The notes: generated by a model not told the origin, from the sequence alone. 64,000 nt of DNA from CAVRAZ01 sp963719135 (GCA_963719135.1 CAVRAZ010000011.1:221452-285451); one strand, 5' to 3'; counted from the first letter of the stretch, positions 50,811 to 60,450 are shown. Translations and numbers: made by a program.

Positions 50811-51998
50811 TCAGGGTGAACGAAACCCGACCAGCGGGCTTTCACCGATCACGCTGCCGTCGTCGCCGATGGCGCGCACGCGCCACCAGTACCCCTGGCC
50901 CGGCTCCAGATGTTGCCGCACCAGTTTCGACAGTCCGGTCGCGCGCGCTTCGCCGGTCACCAGCATACCGGTGACCGGCGGCCCCTCGACACGCGGCGCC
51001 GCGTTCGCATCGGGTTGTGTCGTGCCCAGGTCGGGCAGCCGCTCAGCGGCGCTTTCCGCCGGCTTCTTGTAGATCTCCAGTTGCCAGGCCGCGGCGTCCG
51101 CGTCGGCGCGCCAGGCAAACTGCGTGTCCTCTGCGAGCAACTCGCCCTCCCCCGGCGCCAGCACGCGCACGTTCAGCGCCGGCCGTTGCGGCGTTCCCGC
51201 CTGCGTCACCACATAGCGGACGTAGACCGGTTCGAAGCCGGTGTCCGGTTCGGTGACCCGGAAGCGCAGCAGGTAAACGCCCTCCTGGCCGGTCGGCAGC
51301 GCCGGGCTCGTCAGGCGCGTCGTCTGATTGCCGACCAGTGACTGACGCACCAGACGCAGCGTACCGAAAATGGGTTCGCCCACCGTGGATGCCGGTGTGG
51401 CGAGTTCCCACACGCCGCGCAACTGCCCGGCGCCGGAAAACGCGATGTCGAGCTGCGCCGTCAGCGCCTCGTCCCTGGCGGCGAGGCGCACGGTGGAAAG
51501 ATCGTCGAAATACAGGGACAGCCGATCGAGCTGCAGTACGGTGCTTGATCCGCCGGTCAGATACAGATTCACGCTGGCGGTGACGAACTGGGCATTGTCA
51601 TCGGTGAAACTGCGCACCAGCACGAAGGACGCGAAGGGGTTGCCGTTGACGTTGCGCGCCCGCTCCATGGCCTGCAGCACGCTGCGCGGAATGACCACCG
51701 TCTCGGTGATGGTTGCGGTACCGCCCGGCGCGATCGTGCGCGACAGGGCGCGGGGAATCGTGCCGAACAGGGTATCCAGCGACGGATCGGCGACCTGCAC
51801 GAAGCCGGAGGTCGCGGTGACCGGGCCGGGGTTGCCGGGATCGGCATTGACCGTCCAGGTCACGCTGACGCTCGCCGGCCGGTTGAACGCCACGTTGGCG
51901 CGGGACGGACTGGCACCCGCGCCGATCAATACCGCCCACGCCGTGCCTTGGGAAAGGCCTATCCCGATCAACAACAAAAATCCGATAAGGCGCTTCAT
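50811..51998 (-). CDS. Secreted beta-sandwich protein of unknown function
   Basis: A 395-residue exported protein, not recognised as a named family. The signal peptide (KRLIGFLLLIGIGLSQGTAWA) is followed by a beta-rich N-terminal domain (VSVTWTVNADPGNPGPVTAT; PGGTATITETVVIPRSVLQ) and a C-terminal part with a fibronectin-like strand pattern (TQFAWRADADAAAWQLEIYK; QGYWWRVRAIGDDGSVI). AAAGGAG precedes the ATG at 51998. It lies between the barrel gene and the sigma gene on the same strand and is probably a surface partner of this locus. Confidence 0.75.
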   Translation of the reverse strand: MKRLIGFLLLIGIGLSQGTAWAVLIGAGASPSRANVAFNRPASVSVTWTVNADPGNPGPVTATSGFVQVADPSLDTLFGTIPRALSRTIAPGGTATITETVVIPRSVLQAMERARNVNGNPFASFVLVRSFTDDNAQFVTASVNLYLTGGSSTVLQLDRLSLYFDDLSTVRLAARDEALTAQLDIAFSGAGQLRGVWELATPASTVGEPIFGTLRLVRQSLVGNQTTRLTSPALPTGQEGVYLLRFRVTEPDTGFEPVYVRYVVTQAGTPQRPALNVRVLAPGEGELLAEDTQFAWRADADAAAWQLEIYKKPAESAAERLPDLGTTQPDANAAPRVEGPPVTGMLVTGEARATGLSKLVRQHLEPGQGYWWRVRAIGDDGSVIGESPLVGFRSP

Positions 51999-52020
51999 GC
52001 GAGTCTCCTTTGCCGGTCTG

Positions 52021-52160
52021 GCAGGCTGTTGAAATACGTTCAGGCGCGTGCGAGACAAGGCGAAAAGCGGCGAAAAAGCGCAGTGTACACGCAGTACATG
52101 AGCCTGTTGAGCCGGTGTTCAACGCCGGAGGTGCCGCCTGAACGTATTTCAACAGCCTGC
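52021..52160. mobile_element. 140-bp MITE-like element with perfect 26-bp inverted ends
   Basis: GCAGGCTGTTGAAATACGTT continuing CAGGCG at 52021-52046 is exactly inverted at 52135-52160. The interior includes GGCGAAAAGCGGCGAAAAAG and GTACATGAGCCTGTTGAGCC, a type of sequence I have seen as short dispersed elements in proteobacteria. It codes for nothing, and no flanking duplication is clear. Its right end abuts the barrel gene: the last base of the element is the G of that gene's TAG stop. Confidence 0.8.
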
Positions 52161-54126
52161 TAGTACGCTGCCTGCCAGCCGATGCGTACACCGGCGAAAA
52201 TTTGATACAGATTGTCATCGTCCGAATAGCTGCCCGTGGTAAAGAGCGAAACACCGGGCCGGTTTTCCCTGGGCTGCACCAGCGCCCAGGATGCCATTGC
52301 GTTAAACGTGTACGTGGTCTTGCGTGATGGGTCGTTGTCGGCCCAGCTCCGATTCATCGTATAGCCCAGACCGGCGTTCAGGCGGTCGTCCAGCGCCAGG
52401 ACGCTGAAACCGGCCTGCGCCGCCAGTGACTCGGTCAGCACAGCGTTGTCATGGTCATTGTTGCGCTCATACTGCAGGGTTGGACTCAGACTGATCCCCT
52501 GGGACAGCGGCACGTCGAAACCCAGTTCCGACAGGTCGTCGACGTAGTCGACCTGCACGTTGGCCGCATCGTTGAACCAGGTGCGCGTGTGCGCAATGTC
52601 CCAGCTCCAGTCACCCGGCGTGAAATGCAGGCCGACGTACGCGGAATCCGTGTCGTCGTTGACCCGGTCGCCGCCGAATCCGGCGGGCGTATGTTCAAAC
52701 TTTTGCGCCGCGTGTTGCGCATACGCCGTCAGGGTGGGCTGCGCGAACAGGCGCATGACGCCCGTCTTCTCTTCCGCGCCGGCCGGCGTGTAGCTGGTGC
52801 CGACGGTGACGTGGTCCGTGCGCATGCGCGTCAGGGCCGGAATGTCGTCGACGTTGTCGGTCTCGCGCGCGGCCTGCACATTCAGCGACCAGCCGCCCCA
52901 GTTGAACCCGCCGAACGCCTGGTTCAGCAGCCGGTCGGCCGGCAGCGCGGGGTTGCCCAGGCTCAGGAACCAGGGCCCGACCCGCTTGTGCTCGGCGCCG
53001 ATGTTCCAGTCGAACGCGGCGCTGCGCACTTCCTGCTGCGGATGCTGATAGACCGCGAGCAGGTCCCAGGCGTCGTCGGACTGCGCGTTCAGCGGGCCCG
53101 CCGACGCATCGAGATCGGCCCGGCTGTACGCATATTCGCCGCGCAGGCGCACGCGTCCGTCCCAGGTCAGGCTGTCGGCCGCCAGCGAAGCCGCCCGGGT
53201 TGTGACCGGCTCGTCCGCGCCGGACTGCGAACTGCCGACCGGACTGCCTTCGCCGTTCAGATAGGTCGCGGAGACCTGCATCCGTTCGGGGTTGCTCGCC
53301 AGCGGCGCGGTCGTCAGCGTGACGCCGTCGGTGCGGTGCCGGCCGTCGGACGCACCGGGCCAGTTCCTGAAACCGTTGACGGCTTCGGTGCGCATGGAAA
53401 AACCGGTGACGTTGCTGCGCAATCCGTCCACACGCACGCTGCCGGAAACACCGCGGCGCGCGAAACTGTCCATCACGAGACTCGACCCCGGGATGCTGTG
53501 ATCGCCGACGCGCACGGCGACCGGCCCGCGCGAGGCTTCGACCAGGCCGCTGGTCATGTCGACGCGGCGGCGGTCGGCGGTCTGGTCGCGCTGGCTGTTG
53601 TAGATGAGTCCCAGGTTCGCGTGCGCCTGCCATTGTCCGTCGGCGATACGCGCGTCCACGCCCAGGCCGCCCTGACTCTGGTTCCGTTCCACGCTGCTGT
53701 CCAGGTGCCGGCCGTCGACGCGCCAGGTCGACGACAGATCCAGATTGGCGCCGACGTCGGCCTCGCGGAAAGCCGAATTCTTGCGGACTTCGATGGTGTA
53801 GAGCGCGAGCTCACGATGTTGCCGTCGGCCTGATACTCGACCAGGCGTATCTGGTGCGGGCCGTAGGCCAGGGGCTCGGGTGATTGGTAAACGGCCTTGT
53901 TGCCTTCGCGGCTGATGAACGACGTCACGTCGATGCCGTCCAGCTCCATGCTGAGCGCCTGCAGGCTTTCACCCGGCATCTCCGCCGGCACCTGGAATGA
54001 CAGGGGATCGCCGGGCCGGTAGTAACCCCGCTTCGGCGGCTCCAGTTCCACGTTCCACTGTGCCTGCGCGGCGATCCCCCAGAACATGACCGGCACCGCT
54101 TGCGCGATACACCCTATTCTTTTCAT
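52160..54126 (-). CDS. Predicted outer-membrane beta-barrel protein, one frame break
   Basis: An exported protein of about 655 residues when repaired. The signal peptide ends IAAQA; a short N-terminal domain (RGYYRPGDPLSFQVPAEMPG; LDGIDVTSFISREGNKAVYQ) is followed by many alternating strands with aromatic ends (VSATYLNGEGSPV; AYVGLHFTPGDWSWDIAHTR; SLSPTLQYERNND) and a C-terminal aromatic residue (VRIGWQAAY), as in outer-membrane barrels. The frame breaks at 53812: restoring one base changes IVSSRSTP to IVELALYTIEVRKNSAF and joins the halves. The break is at a GG run on the coding strand. GAGGAGG precedes the ATG. First gene of the sigma/protease locus. Confidence 0.78.
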
Positions 54127-54646
54127 GGATCCCTGGCCTCCTCGTCAAGGTGGTTCCGGTGCGTGGCGCGGACGCTGATTTGTCGCCCGCCGCACAGGCC
54201 ACGAATGCGCCACCGGAAGTATAGGCAGCGTTTCCGCGTTGGGACAATTGCCCCGTCGGCATCGGCCGAGGTCGTCCGGCATGGCGCGACCTGACGTGCA
54301 ACTGTGCGATCCATCGAGCGCGTTCTACACATCCGGTGAGTCGTGGAGCGTCGCGTATCGGTTCAGTCGCTTTGAAATGCGTCCACACCCAATCACGGGC
54401 GCTCGGGGCTCAGGCGCAATTCCGTAGCAGCATCCATACCTGCTCATGGCGGGACAAATCAGGCATCGATGTTTAAACCTGAACGCATCACAGGACCGCG
54501 GATCGGGAAGTCGGGGGAAACCCGGTCGCGCATTGAACCGCAAAGTGCCGGCCTGCGACCCAGGCACTGTCGTTCACCCGTAATTGCGACGAGAGACCGG
54601 CCTTGCGGCACACCGCGGATCGGGTCTTCATAAGGAGGACATCGCT
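54127..54646. other. Divergent regulatory region, no gene seen
   Basis: The 520 bases between the barrel gene (minus) and the CARDB gene (plus) contain no credible gene. The left third carries a candidate promoter for the barrel gene (54219-54247); the right end carries AAGGAGGA before the CARDB start. No other structure was recognised. Confidence 0.5.
54219..54247 (-). promoter_or_regulatory. Candidate sigma70-type promoter for the barrel gene
   Basis: On the minus strand TTGTCC, an 18-base spacer and TATACT, 93 bases before the ATG at 54126. This is four and five of six consensus matches. It suggests the locus is started by the housekeeping sigma factor, with any ECF-driven promoter elsewhere. 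Confidence 0.4.
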
Positions 54647-55747
54647 ATGAAACCCTCGCTCAAGGCGCTCACCCTGACGCTGTTTTCCGCCCTGCCGCTG
54701 TCGGCCCAGGCGCTCTGTGTTCTCGCTATCGGTGACTGCGGCGATGAATTCACCGCCGCCGCCCAATACCCGGACTGCGCCAACCTCAGCCTGCAGGACG
54801 CCGCCGGTGTGCCGGACGACCCCAAGCACACCTATGCGTTCAACGGCACCTGCCGGCCCAAGAACGATTCGCTGATCGTCCCGGCCAAGGTCTCGGCCAC
54901 ATGGGACGGCACGACCCACCAGGCGCAGGAAGCGATCAAGATCACCGGCTTTGACGGCGGCAGCATTTCGGCCGTGTTCACCTGCGAGAACGATCCCTTC
55001 ATCAGCAACGCCCCCTGCTCGCTGGTGCAAATGAGCAACGGTACCAAGTTCGATTACTTCACCAACTACCTCACCCAGCAACACCGCCCGGTCACGCACA
55101 ACAAAGCGAAACCGGCGCTGGCCACTGCGCTTTCCAAGCAACATGCCGCAGGCACATCGCCGCCACCACCACCGCCGGCGCCCAAGCCCGGTTCGGCGAC
55201 CGCGACCCTCAGGGCCGGCGCCTCGAGCAACGCCGCTCCGTTGAAGGCAACCGGTCCGGTACTCGCCAAGCCCGACCTGACGGTCGATTACGCCACGGGT
55301 CTGATCCTCGCCCAGTGCCAGCCCAACCAGCCGGTGCTCAAAGTCGACGTGACGGTAAAGAACGTCGGCGGCCTGGCAACCCCGGCCAGCCGCAGTGCCG
55401 GGTTCGTAACCGTCAAGGAGATCGGCGGGACCACCGACTTGAACGGCGGGACCGGGCTCGGCGCCGTTGCCGCGGGCGGCTCGCGGAAGACGGAGGTGTA
55501 CCTCAAGTCTTCACACGCGCTGTCCGATCTGGTCGGCCACCACGACCTCAGCGTGGTACTCGATCCGTCGGGAAACCTGGGCGAATCCAATACGACGAAC
55601 AACACCTATGCGTTGTCCGTGGATTTTCCGTCCGGTTATTGCCAGACCGCCCGCCTCAAGCACGCGCCGCCGGCAACCGCCGTGCCGGTGCCGACGCCGA
55701 GACCGTCGCTGGCACCGCCACGCATGGTGTTGCCGTCCCGGCAGTAA
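54647..55747 (+). CDS. Secreted Cys-containing protein with CARDB domain
   Basis: A 366-residue exported protein. Signal peptide 1-22, an N-terminal Cys-bearing domain (LCVLAIGDCGDEF; YPDCANLSLQ; FNGTCRPKND; FTCENDPF), a Pro-rich linker (PPPPPPAPKP), then a CARDB-type Ig-like domain (KVDVTVKNVGGLATPA; HDLSVVLDPSGNLGESNTTN NTYAL region). Small cargo-binding or adhesion domains of this kind occur in surface proteins. AAGGAGGA precedes the ATG. It converges on the larger minus-strand gene that also ends in a CARDB domain. Confidence 0.8.
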   Translation: MKPSLKALTLTLFSALPLSAQALCVLAIGDCGDEFTAAAQYPDCANLSLQDAAGVPDDPKHTYAFNGTCRPKNDSLIVPAKVSATWDGTTHQAQEAIKITGFDGGSISAVFTCENDPFISNAPCSLVQMSNGTKFDYFTNYLTQQHRPVTHNKAKPALATALSKQHAAGTSPPPPPPAPKPGSATATLRAGASSNAAPLKATGPVLAKPDLTVDYATGLILAQCQPNQPVLKVDVTVKNVGGLATPASRSAGFVTVKEIGGTTDLNGGTGLGAVAAGGSRKTEVYLKSSHALSDLVGHHDLSVVLDPSGNLGESNTTNNTYALSVDFPSGYCQTARLKHAPPATAVPVPTPRPSLAPPRMVLPSRQ

Positions 55748-55756
55748 CGCCGGCCG

Positions 55757-55798
55757 TGCCGGGCCGGGTCGCTGAACGCAGCGGCGCCCGGCCCGGCA
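55757..55798. terminator. Long GC-rich hairpin between convergent genes
   Basis: TGCCGGGCCGGG (55757-55768) pairs perfectly with CCCGGCCCGGCA (55787-55798), with an inner CGCTG/CAGCG stem. There is no T-tract, so it may act as an mRNA-end stabiliser or a Rho-aided end for the two convergent CARDB genes. Confidence 0.5.
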
Positions 55799-55920
55799 GT
55801 GACCGGAATGGAACCGGCATCGTCCGCGCGACGGGCCCTGCCTCATCCATAAACCTGGCTGCGTTTCGAGATGCGTCCTGCACGTGACAGGGACCGCACC
55901 TCATAGCCCGATGCAGGCGC

Positions 55921-58548
55921 TCAACGAACGGCGGGCATGGACGGACGCTGACGCGATGTTTCGGGAACCTGCTGCTCCGGCGTGCCACCGGGCACCGGGG
56001 GAACGACGCCCGGCAAAGCGGGTGCGACCGCGGGCGATGCCGCACCGCGGGCGGCGCCACAGGCGCCCGCTACGACAACGCGCAGGCGGAACTGGTTGTT
56101 GGTTTCGCTGGCTTCGGCGACCTTGTTCGACGGATCGAACGTGAGCAGCAGGTCATTCACGCCCGGGCGCAGTGAAACGAGATCGCGCGCGGTCGCCTGA
56201 CCGTTCGCCGCCAGCGCGTCCCAGGCGTGAACCGAACCCGGCGCCGCACCGACCGTCCATTGACTGTCGAAGGGTCCTGCCGGCGCCGCGCCCGCGTTGC
56301 GTGCCGCATACTCGACCGCCATCTCGCAGACGCCGTCGTGCACGGAGGACGCTTTCCCGGCGTCGACAGTGACGATCGCGCCCCAGCGCGTTGCGGTGCC
56401 GCCCACGCCCAGTCCGGCGGTGCCGGTGATGTCCGCGAGTCCTCCGCTGCGGAGCGCGATCTGCGGCGGCTGCGGCGGCGCCATGACGACACCGGGCGGC
56501 GGCGCGACCGCCGCAATGGCCGGTGCGCCGTCGCCCGGTGTTGCGGGAACCGGCTTCGCGCCGCCATTCGGCGCAAAGCCGCCGCCGCGACCGGGGGCTG
56601 CGCCCGGCGCGCCCTCCGGCGCCGTACCGCTCAACACGTTGGTCTGTCCCAGACCGCGCGGCGCAACCCCCGCCGCCGGCTGTGCGGGTTCCATCAGCGT
56701 GACACCGCCCTGGAATTTCGGCGAAAGTTTGCCGGTCGGGTCCGGTGGATTGACGCCGCCCGGCTTGACCGCGAGCGCGTCCGCCGGCACGGTGTTCTGC
56801 ACGTCTTTGAGCATGCCCTCGAGGTTTCGCGCCAGTGTGGGAACCTCGACGCCGTCGATGCCGGGCTCGCTGCTCAGCACGCTGGCGGTATTGAAGCCCA
56901 GCGCCTTGGCATCGGCTTCGAGCACGTCGTAAACGTTGGACGGCAGCAGGATCATCAGCGGATCGGGTCCCTTCTGCGCGACATAGGGCGTGAGCTCCGG
57001 ATGTTTCGTTTCCAGCTCTGGCAGCAGGCCGGTCCAGACCTTGTCTTCCATGGACTGATAATCGCCGGGCAGTTTCGATCCCAGTTCGCATTGCAGAACT
57101 TTCTCAGGAAGTTTCTTGGGCCCCGTCCCGTAGTGCGACTGATAGTACTTGTCGCAATGGTACTGCTGCGTCGGACGGTGGCACCGGACTACCGCCGGCG
57201 CCTGCGAACCAGGGGAACTCAGCCCGGCGAGAATTTCGCAGTCATAACTCGAACCCTTCGACTTGAAGTACGCGACGATCTCCTGGGCCACGTCCTTGCC
57301 GACGTGCTGCACGTTCATCGCGCACTGCGCCTGCTGGTTGACGCTGCCCATCAGACCGGCGCAGGCTTGGTAGTTCGCGAGGTTCTGGCAGACCAGCGAA
57401 CCGCCGTACGCCGGGCAATACGTGCTACCGGCATAGGTGTGGAAGCGGGCGGCGAACAGACTGATGTTCTTGTACCAGAACGTACCCTCGCACCACTGCG
57501 CGGTGGTCGGCGCGCTGCCGAGCTGCTGCCACAGCGTGTGGAACTGCGGATCGGCCGCCCACCCGTCGAAGTGCCGCAGGTCGGCGAAAGCGTCGACGCA
57601 GTGCTGGATGGCCCTGGCCTTGGGATCGGCCTTGCGCGCTGCGTAGGCGGCGATTGCGGCGGCCGCGGCGGCCTCGACGTTCTGATTCTTCTGTGTGTCG
57701 TCGTAGGCGTCCCGCTTCGCCGCCAGCGCCGGCAGCACGTTCTTGCCGATGTCGGCCGACCACTGCGCGTACACCGCCTTGACAAAGGCCGCCGAGGCTT
57801 TCTGCACGGCGTCGAATCCATACTTGTCGTGCGCCGCCGACTCCAGCGACAGACGCAGGCTGCCGAACGCAAACGGGCTGGCGCTCTCCCGCGCCTTGAG
57901 CGCCGAAGCGTCCTTCACCTTGGGCGCGAAGAACTGGTTGTAGGCGGATACCTCCGGCGGCGGAGGCGGCGGCTCGTCGTCGCAGCCGCCCAGGTGCAGC
58001 GCACAGCCGACCGATTTCGCCGCACTCCAGGCGCCTTTGCCCACTGCTGCCATGAATTGCGCCACCGCCTTGGCGGCATCGACGACGTCCTTGGCGGTGT
58101 CGATCAGATCGTTGATCAAGCCGCAGATGTCGCTGCCGCCGGCGAGCACCTGCAAGACCGCGCAGGCCGCCGCGGCGCCCAGGTGCTCGACCACGCCCCA
58201 GGTGTCGCCGGCCTTCCAGGCAACGTAAGCGTCGACCACCTGCCACACGCCTTCGGGAATGTCCGCCTGATCGGAGGACTGCTGGCCGGCGTTGGTCTGG
58301 TGGAATTCGTTGCTGCAGACGACGATGTCCTCGCCGCCCTCGACGCACACGAACAGCGCCTTGTAGGCGATGATGTCCGCGCTCGAGGCCGGCAGCGACC
58401 CCGGCGGCGCCGCCGACTCGATCTTTTGATACACGCCTATGAAATCGTCGATACTCGCGTGCGCGGCCGGTTGCCAGCCGAGCAGACCGGCGGCCAGGGT
58501 CGCCACCGAAAGCAGGAACCGGCGCAGTTCACGATGGATGGCGTGCAT
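55921..58548 (-). CDS. Large secreted Cys-rich protein with C-terminal CARDB domain
   Basis: An 875-residue exported protein of no named family. Signal peptide 1-31. An Ala-rich helical region (about 120-180) precedes a PPPPPP linker. A Cys-rich central region follows (WCEGTFWYKN; YCPAYGGSLVCQNLANYQAC; CDKYYQSHYG), then a Gly/Pro low-complexity stretch, then a CARDB domain (about 730-850: VHDGVCEMAVEYAARNAG; VNDLLLTFDPSNKVAEASET). The CARDB end parallels that of the convergent gene at 54.6 kb. It lies 12 bases downstream of the repeat-bearing gene at 58.6-59.3 kb, so they are co-transcribed. Secreted surface role inferred only. Confidence 0.78.
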   Translation of the reverse strand: MHAIHRELRRFLLSVATLAAGLLGWQPAAHASIDDFIGVYQKIESAAPPGSLPASSADIIAYKALFVCVEGGEDIVVCSNEFHQTNAGQQSSDQADIPEGVWQVVDAYVAWKAGDTWGVVEHLGAAAACAVLQVLAGGSDICGLINDLIDTAKDVVDAAKAVAQFMAAVGKGAWSAAKSVGCALHLGGCDDEPPPPPPEVSAYNQFFAPKVKDASALKARESASPFAFGSLRLSLESAAHDKYGFDAVQKASAAFVKAVYAQWSADIGKNVLPALAAKRDAYDDTQKNQNVEAAAAAAIAAYAARKADPKARAIQHCVDAFADLRHFDGWAADPQFHTLWQQLGSAPTTAQWCEGTFWYKNISLFAARFHTYAGSTYCPAYGGSLVCQNLANYQACAGLMGSVNQQAQCAMNVQHVGKDVAQEIVAYFKSKGSSYDCEILAGLSSPGSQAPAVVRCHRPTQQYHCDKYYQSHYGTGPKKLPEKVLQCELGSKLPGDYQSMEDKVWTGLLPELETKHPELTPYVAQKGPDPLMILLPSNVYDVLEADAKALGFNTASVLSSEPGIDGVEVPTLARNLEGMLKDVQNTVPADALAVKPGGVNPPDPTGKLSPKFQGGVTLMEPAQPAAGVAPRGLGQTNVLSGTAPEGAPGAAPGRGGGFAPNGGAKPVPATPGDGAPAIAAVAPPPGVVMAPPQPPQIALRSGGLADITGTAGLGVGGTATRWGAIVTVDAGKASSVHDGVCEMAVEYAARNAGAAPAGPFDSQWTVGAAPGSVHAWDALAANGQATARDLVSLRPGVNDLLLTFDPSNKVAEASETNNQFRLRVVVAGACGAARGAASPAVAPALPGVVPPVPGGTPEQQVPETSRQRPSMPAVR

Positions 58549-58560
58549 GGCCGTTGCCCC

Positions 58561-59304
58561 TCAGCGCGTGTCGGTCGGCGAGGAAGGCACCGGTGCCGGC
58601 GAACCGGATTCGGGCGCGACGCCGGTCGGCGGCGTGCCGCGTTGTGCGCCCGATTCGCGCAGAGCCTGTTTGAGCATGCCTACCGCGATGCGCTGGCCGT
58701 CGGGCGCTTCGAGTACGGTGTCGTCCGGCTGCTGCAGCACGGCTTTCCAGCGGGTGTCTGCCGTGACCGCACGCGCCGGTCCCGACAGCTTCGGTGGCAT
58801 GGAACCCGACAACGGATGACCGAGGCGCTTCTCCACCTCCGGCAGCACCAGCTTGATCTGACCGACCCTGGCCCGCCGCCCCGAGGGAAACGTCAGCGTC
58901 TCGCTGTCCGGCAGCTTGAGCGCCTCGGCAAGATCCGACGCGTTCCGGACCGGCCGGCCCGCCGCGGCCGGCGTGGCGGTCAACGCGGCGGGAAAGGATT
59001 TGTTCGGCGTGCTGCGTGCCTTCTGCCCCCACGCCGACAGACGCCGCAGCGTGCCCACGCGCATACGCATGCCGTCGCTGAACTCGACCTGGTCCGAATC
59101 CGGCCGGTTCGCGAGCGCGCCCGCGCGCATGTCCGGCGTGAACGGGATGATGTGGGCGTTGGCCGCCACCGGCGCAACGGCGGCATCGGTGCCGGCCGAA
59201 TCGGCCGCGCACGCCGCAGCCAGCACGAGTGCCAGCGCCAGCCCTGTTCTCAATCCCGACATCCGGGCGGCCCGGAACATGGCCGTGGCTGGGTACGGAT
59301 TCAT
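58561..59304 (-). CDS. Exported protein with three internal repeats
   Basis: A 247-residue protein with an N-terminal hydrophobic signal (LRTGLALALVLAAACAADSA) that includes a possible lipobox LAAAC. The mature part has three spaced copies of one motif, each acidic start, strand, Ser/Asp-Gly turn and basic V-G pair: SDQVEFSDGMRMRVGTLRRL (about 70-89), SETLTFPSGRRARVGQIKLV (134-153) and DDTVLEAPDGQRIAVGMLKQ (194-213), about 60 residues apart. No family was recognised. It is first of a two-gene operon with the large Cys-rich protein, divergent from the lipoprotein at 59.6 kb. Confidence 0.72.
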   Translation of the reverse strand: MNPYPATAMFRAARMSGLRTGLALALVLAAACAADSAGTDAAVAPVAANAHIIPFTPDMRAGALANRPDSDQVEFSDGMRMRVGTLRRLSAWGQKARSTPNKSFPAALTATPAAAGRPVRNASDLAEALKLPDSETLTFPSGRRARVGQIKLVLPEVEKRLGHPLSGSMPPKLSGPARAVTADTRWKAVLQQPDDTVLEAPDGQRIAVGMLKQALRESGAQRGTPPTGVAPESGSPAPVPSSPTDTR

Positions 59305-59595
59305 CGCTTCATCGCTCCTCGGTCATTCCGCTTCGTTGGCTGCCGCAACCGACAGTAACGCCGGCAGGCGATCGCGCGCCGGCCCGAACGTCTTTCGGCG
59401 GTCTGGTGCTTGCCAACCGAGTCGCGCAGACGCCGCCGACGGTTCGGGCGCCGAATGCCCGCCAACCCGGTGGCGGCCGTGCGCCGCCGACAGTTTGCAA
59501 TATTTCGCGCGTTGAATACACCCACCGCGTTCCGCGCGGCGGGCGGTGGGCGAAATGGGTATACTGGCCCCACAAAAGCGCAAGACGAGGACGCC

Positions 59596-60147
59596 ATGAA
59601 TTCCAGACTTCCACTTCTGCTGACAACGATGTTGGCCCTCTGCGCCTGCTCGAGCAACGACACCGGTCAGGAGCAGGCCGCGACGGTGCAAGCGCCGGCG
59701 CCGGAGACCGCGCAATCGGAAATCGATCTGGCGAAAATGAACCTGTGCGAAGAGGTGCCCGCGGAGCTGGTCGCGCAGACGCTCGGAGGAAGCCTTCTCA
59801 AGCCCGGCCAGCGCAGCGACTACGGCACGAGCCAGGGTTGTTCCTATGAAATCGATCCGGCCGGCGATGACACCTATGAATACTGCAATATCTGGGTGAT
59901 GTCGCCGATGCTGTTCGGCGATCCGGATGCGCAATTGGCGTCCGACCGGGCGCTGGGACAGTACTCGACGACGGAATGGCTGAAAGACCTGGGGGACAAG
60001 GCCTATGTCGACCACAACAAGACCGAGTCGCAGACCAAGATACATATCCTGTTGAAGGAAAGGATGTCGATCGAGGTCAGCGCCGAGCACTTTGAAGACG
60101 CACGCAAACTGGCCGAACTGGCGCTCTCCCGATTGCAGGAACCCTAA
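59596..60147 (+). CDS. Lipoprotein of unknown function
   Basis: A 183-residue lipoprotein. The signal peptide RLPLLLTTMLALCACSS contains the lipobox LCAC. A short Ala/Pro linker leads to a small alpha/beta domain (AKMNLCEEVPAELVAQTLGG; GCSYEIDPAGDDTYEYCNIW; MSIEVSAEHFEDARKLAELA) resembling periplasmic DUF3558-like folds, though not clearly assigned. GAGG precedes the ATG at 59596. Single gene. Confidence 0.8.
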   Translation: MNSRLPLLLTTMLALCACSSNDTGQEQAATVQAPAPETAQSEIDLAKMNLCEEVPAELVAQTLGGSLLKPGQRSDYGTSQGCSYEIDPAGDDTYEYCNIWVMSPMLFGDPDAQLASDRALGQYSTTEWLKDLGDKAYVDHNKTESQTKIHILLKERMSIEVSAEHFEDARKLAELALSRLQEP

Positions 60148-60450
60148 GCACGAACCGCATGCGAATCACGGGATCGGGATTCGAGCAAGCGCGCCTCCGG
60201 CAGTAGACAGACCGGGTGCCGGAGCGGTTTCGGGCGTGAGCAGCGCTCTCCGGCGAGTAAACTATTTCAGCTTTGCCGGAACGGCTTCAGCCGCCCTGAC
60301 CTGATTCAGCTTGGCGTCGGGCAACTGGAACTGCAGCGAGACGTTCACTCGGTCAAATGCCGGATCGACTTGTGATCGACGGCAGCGTCTCTTCATGCTC
60401 GAAACTGCACTCGGTACGGCATCTGCTGCAGAGTCCGGCCGGCAACAAGC
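60148..60450. other. Gap with only a doubtful 44-codon frame
   Basis: These 303 bases have no firm gene. On the minus strand 60396 to 60262 an ATG frame of 44 codons ends FDRVNVSLQFQLPDAKLNQV then AEAVPAKLK. The amino-acid balance of the end looks protein-like, and it starts 55 bases after the NPQPE gene in the same direction, but no ribosome site is evident. It may be the remnant of a longer gene. Confidence 0.3.

Noticed and set aside
56227..59358. A 1043-codon plus-strand frame opposite two secreted-protein genes
   Set aside because: It has no signal peptide, domain or normal composition; the minus-strand proteins have signal peptides and recognisable domains.
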